This document shows, one piece after another, positions 6,920 to 8,257 of a DNA stretch of 8,257 nucleotides. The stretch's first letter is position 1, and each line of letters starts with the position of its first letter. Origin of the DNA: Bdellovibrionales bacterium (lineage in GTDB: Bacteria > Bdellovibrionota > Bdellovibrionia > Bdellovibrionales > UBA1609); assembly GCA_028279085.1 (NCBI GenBank), contig JANQSX010000197.1:1-8257 (forward strand), written 5' to 3'. Both the position numbers and the translations under genes were made by a program. The notes under the pieces are model-generated. The model saw only the letters and a list, made by a program, of their open reading frames with translations, did not search any database and was not told where the DNA came from.

Positions 6920-6925
6920 TATAAG
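6920..6925 (+). promoter_or_regulatory. probable -10 element of the 6S RNA promoter
   Basis: TATAAG at 6920-6925 sits seven bases before the A/G-rich start of the 6S RNA, giving a predicted transcription start near 6932. No good TTGACA-like hexamer is seen 16-18 bases upstream; the region there is a T-run (about 6895-6902). The call rests on its exact placement before a well-supported RNA. Confidence 0.4.
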
Positions 6926-6931
6926 TAAGAA

Positions 6932-7097
6932 AAGGGGAGTGACAAAAGGTGAATCCTACAATAAATAGAAGGGAGACCGCCTCTGAGGATGGTGAGCACG
7001 CCTGAAAATTAGATATTCAGGAAGCCTAAAGTCTTTACCGTAGTCATCCACCTGTAATGAAAACGGATTCAGTCCTAATCATCACTCCCTTTTCTTA
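6932..7097 (+). ncRNA. ssrS: 6S RNA
   Basis: 6S RNA mimics an open promoter and binds the housekeeping sigma-70 RNA polymerase, lowering transcription in slow growth. The plus strand carries its conserved core: GGTGAGCACGCC (6991-7002) and GAAGCCTAAA (7021-7030), close to the E. coli GGTGAGCATGC and GAAGCCTTAAA. Pairings support the rod shape. The closing stem is GGGAGTGA (6935-6942) with TCACTCCC (7082-7089). GAATCC (6951-6956) pairs with GGATTC (7065-7070), GGATG (6987-6991) with CATCC (7045-7049), and CCTGAA (7001-7006) with TTCAGG (7016-7021) as the terminal hairpin. The unpaired middle between about 6957 and 6986, opposite 7050-7064, fits the open bubble. Length, about 155-166 bases, is slightly shorter than the 183 of E. 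coli. The ends are approximate. The closing stem plus the following TTTTCTTATTTG may also serve as terminator. It is transcribed away from xseA and towards the 3' end of the coiled-coil gene. Confidence 0.88.
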
Positions 7098-7120
7098 TTT
7101 GTAAAAATAATTTAAGTAAG

Positions 7121-7142
7121 AAATCTTCAGTAAATAAGATTT
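7121..7142. terminator. hairpin between 6S RNA and the convergent coiled-coil gene, possible terminator
   Basis: AAATCTT (7121-7127) pairs perfectly with AAGATTT (7136-7142) around an 8-base loop. It lies in the 86-base gap between the 3' ends of the 6S RNA (plus) and the coiled-coil gene (minus), where a terminator is expected for both. Read on the minus strand, it is followed after a few bases by a T-rich stretch ending in TTATTTTT. The stem has a single G-C pair, so it would be weak. A 12-base palindrome AAATTATAATTT (7170-7181) sits just after the minus-strand stop. Confidence 0.3.
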
Positions 7143-7183
7143 TCACTTCACTCTAATTACAATCGTATGAAATTATAATTTGT

Positions 7184-8257
7184 TTATTGAGAGGACCCTA
7201 AGATCCCACTAGGGGTGGGAATATTAGGTGGTAAATACATAGGTTGTGATTGTGATGGAATCGCTTGTAATTGGGGAGGAGGAGGAGGAGGAGGAAGCAT
7301 TTGCGGCCGCGGAGGAGGAGGCCTTCGTGGTGGAGGAAATAAGTTAAAAGCATTCATTTTACTTGTTTTAACCAAGTTATCGCATTTTTGACTAAAAAGG
7401 CGACTTCTTTGCTTTTGTGGAACTACTTTAGAGCGATTCCTCAATACATAGGACTGCTGTTCTTTAACTTTGTTAATTTGCTCTAAAATTTGTTTTGAAT
7501 TTTTGTTATGATTAGCTGTTAAAGAATCGTAAGATTGACTGAAGCTGTTCAGTTCAGCCTCCATTTTTTCTTTAAAGCGTTTCATTACATCTACTTTACT
7601 GGTTGTTTGCATATTTTTAACTTGAGCTTTTATTTCTTCTATTTTTTCTTTTACTCTTTCCTCTTTTCGTTTTAACCGTTCCAGAGTAAGAGCATTTTCA
7701 TTTTGCATGTTTTGTTTTTTTAATAAAGCCGCTTGATTGTTTAAGCAAAGGTGTAAATAACTGTTAAACTTATTGGAAAATTGATCTTTTACTTTTTGTT
7801 TCCCTCCGGAAATTAAGGCTCCTACACTTTTTCTTTTCAGAGTTCTTGAAGCGCTTTTTTGAAAAAACCGAGATCTTTCTTTTTCTGTTTGCTCTAAAGC
7901 TTGACCAAAACATGTGCTGTAAAATTCATTTTGTTTGTTTCTATAAGTATAAAAGACAGCTAACCTGTCGTCTTCCACTTTATCAATCTCTTGATGGAGT
8001 TGGCTGATGGCGTCTTCCATGTTTTGAATATTTTCATCTATTTCTTTTATGGCCTCGCCCATATCGTCTTTAAAGTCTTGTACAGTTTGATTAGACTTTC
8101 TTTTTAAATCGTTGGTTTTCTCACTTATTTCAACTTGGCTTTCTGTATTTGTTTTTTCCAAATCAGTAATTTTTGCTTCTAAATCATAAAATTGTTCTTC
8201 CCATTTTTCCTTTTCTTCTTTAGCATCTTCCATGGCCTGCTCTACATCTTTATGAGC
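7184..8257 (-). CDS. coiled-coil protein with proline-rich C-terminal tail; 5' end beyond window
   Basis: I do not recognise this protein. The frame is open to the right edge (eight further codons before the ATG at 8231-8233), so the N-terminus is probably missing; 357 codons are visible. Counting from that ATG, residues 1-90 and about 175-265 are rich in lysine, glutamate and glutamine with heptad-like spacing, typical of long coiled coils. Residues 95-170 are less regular and include a basic stretch (SASRTLKRKSVGALISGGK). The tail from about 296 is abruptly proline-rich: NLFPPPRRPPPPRP, then a run of seven prolines, then a Gln/Ser/Pro ending. FPPPR resembles eukaryotic EVH1-domain ligands (FPPPP) and RPPPPRP fits a class I SH3 ligand pattern. 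No membrane segment is visible. It could be a surface, cytoskeletal or secreted host-interaction protein; all of that is inference. It lies opposite to and downstream of the 6S RNA. Confidence 0.8.
   Translation of the reverse strand, partial: AHKDVEQAMEDAKEEKEKWEEQFYDLEAKITDLEKTNTESQVEISEKTNDLKRKSNQTVQDFKDDMGEAIKEIDENIQNMEDAISQLHQEIDKVEDDRLAVFYTYRNKQNEFYSTCFGQALEQTEKERSRFFQKSASRTLKRKSVGALISGGKQKVKDQFSNKFNSYLHLCLNNQAALLKKQNMQNENALTLERLKRKEERVKEKIEEIKAQVKNMQTTSKVDVMKRFKEKMEAELNSFSQSYDSLTANHNKNSKQILEQINKVKEQQSYVLRNRSKVVPQKQRSRLFSQKCDNLVKTSKMNAFNLFPPPRRPPPPRPQMLPPPPPPPQLQAIPSQSQPMYLPPNIPTPSGILGSSQ
7197..7228 (-). other. strong hairpin inside the 3' end of the coiled-coil gene
   Basis: TCCCAC (7204-7209) pairs with GTGGGA (7215-7220) over a five-base loop, and an outer CCTAA (7197-7201) pairs with TTAGG (7224-7228), separated by a small internal loop. 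It is the most GC-rich stem in this part of the window and ends 11 bases before the stop codon of the minus-strand gene. No T-run follows on either strand, so it is not a standard terminator; it might slow RNA decay from the 3' end, or be a chance result of the coding sequence. Confidence 0.4.
7275..7321. repeat. GGA triplet repeats coding for polyproline
   Basis: Seven perfect GGA units run from 7275 to 7295, and a second short array, three GGA units plus GG, lies at 7311-7321. Between them is a GC-rich segment with GCGGCCGC. On the minus strand these read CCT and encode the proline runs of the coiled-coil protein. The GC content is far above the AT-rich surroundings. Because the unit is three bases, slippage would change the number of prolines without breaking the frame. 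Confidence 0.85.

Larger units (their letters stand above)
6685..6925. other. intergenic region between xseA and 6S RNA with two AT-rich hairpins
   Basis: This roughly 240-base stretch has no credible gene. Two adjacent inverted repeats stand out. TTTGAAAA (6808-6815) pairs with TTTTCAAA (6824-6831) around an 8-base loop containing GGCC. AAAATAAA (6830-6837) pairs with TTTATTTT (6842-6849) around ATGA. The two stems share two bases, so they could compete. A 20-codon plus-strand frame at 6793-6855 lacks a ribosome-binding site. The region should contain the divergent promoters for xseA and the 6S RNA. Confidence 0.45.

Overview
The window is AT-rich DNA from a Gram-negative bacterium, most likely proteobacterial in the broad sense. 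Evidence for this is a cell-shape MreB, both exonuclease VII subunits, a bacterial-type IspA, a lipoprotein signal peptide and a proteobacterial-type 6S RNA. Lineage cannot be fixed from the sequence. The degenerate patatin-like lipoprotein and the MreB tail leave a Bdellovibrionota-like (former deltaproteobacterial) or host-associated, AT-rich lineage open, but this is a low-confidence inference. Nothing suggests a phage, an insertion sequence or a CRISPR array.

Left part, plus strand (1-1912): the C-terminal end of mreB, entering from the left edge, is followed by a 138-base gap and two further genes. The first encodes an unrecognised protein with a sigma-70 region-4-like helix-turn-helix and one C-terminal membrane segment. 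The second encodes a HAD-superfamily phosphatase. The usual mreC partner does not follow mreB directly.

Middle part, minus strand (1974-6684): a compact five-gene cluster is transcribed right to left in the order xseA, xseB, ispA, degenerate patatin-like lipoprotein, pepP. It meets the plus-strand HAD gene tail to tail in a 61-base gap with inverted repeats. xseA and xseB encode the two subunits of exonuclease VII. ispA supplies prenyl diphosphates for quinones and cell-wall lipid carriers. The lipoprotein has lost the patatin catalytic residues. pepP encodes a dimetal Xaa-Pro aminopeptidase with all metal ligands intact.

Right part (6685-8257): a gap of about 500 bases holds one clear non-coding RNA, a 6S RNA (ssrS) on the plus strand, divergent from xseA. 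It is recognised by the conserved GGTGAGCA and GAAGCCTAAA segments and by a long closing stem. The window ends in a minus-strand gene, cut at its 5' end by the right edge. It encodes a long coiled-coil protein with a short proline-rich tail that includes a run of seven prolines coded by a perfect triplet repeat.

Points most worth following are the membrane-tethered sigma-region-4-like protein, the patatin-fold pseudoenzyme, the coiled-coil/polyproline protein, the 6S RNA placement and the alanine next to the first aspartate motif of IspA, which hints at a product longer than farnesyl diphosphate. No complete new multi-gene system is evident.
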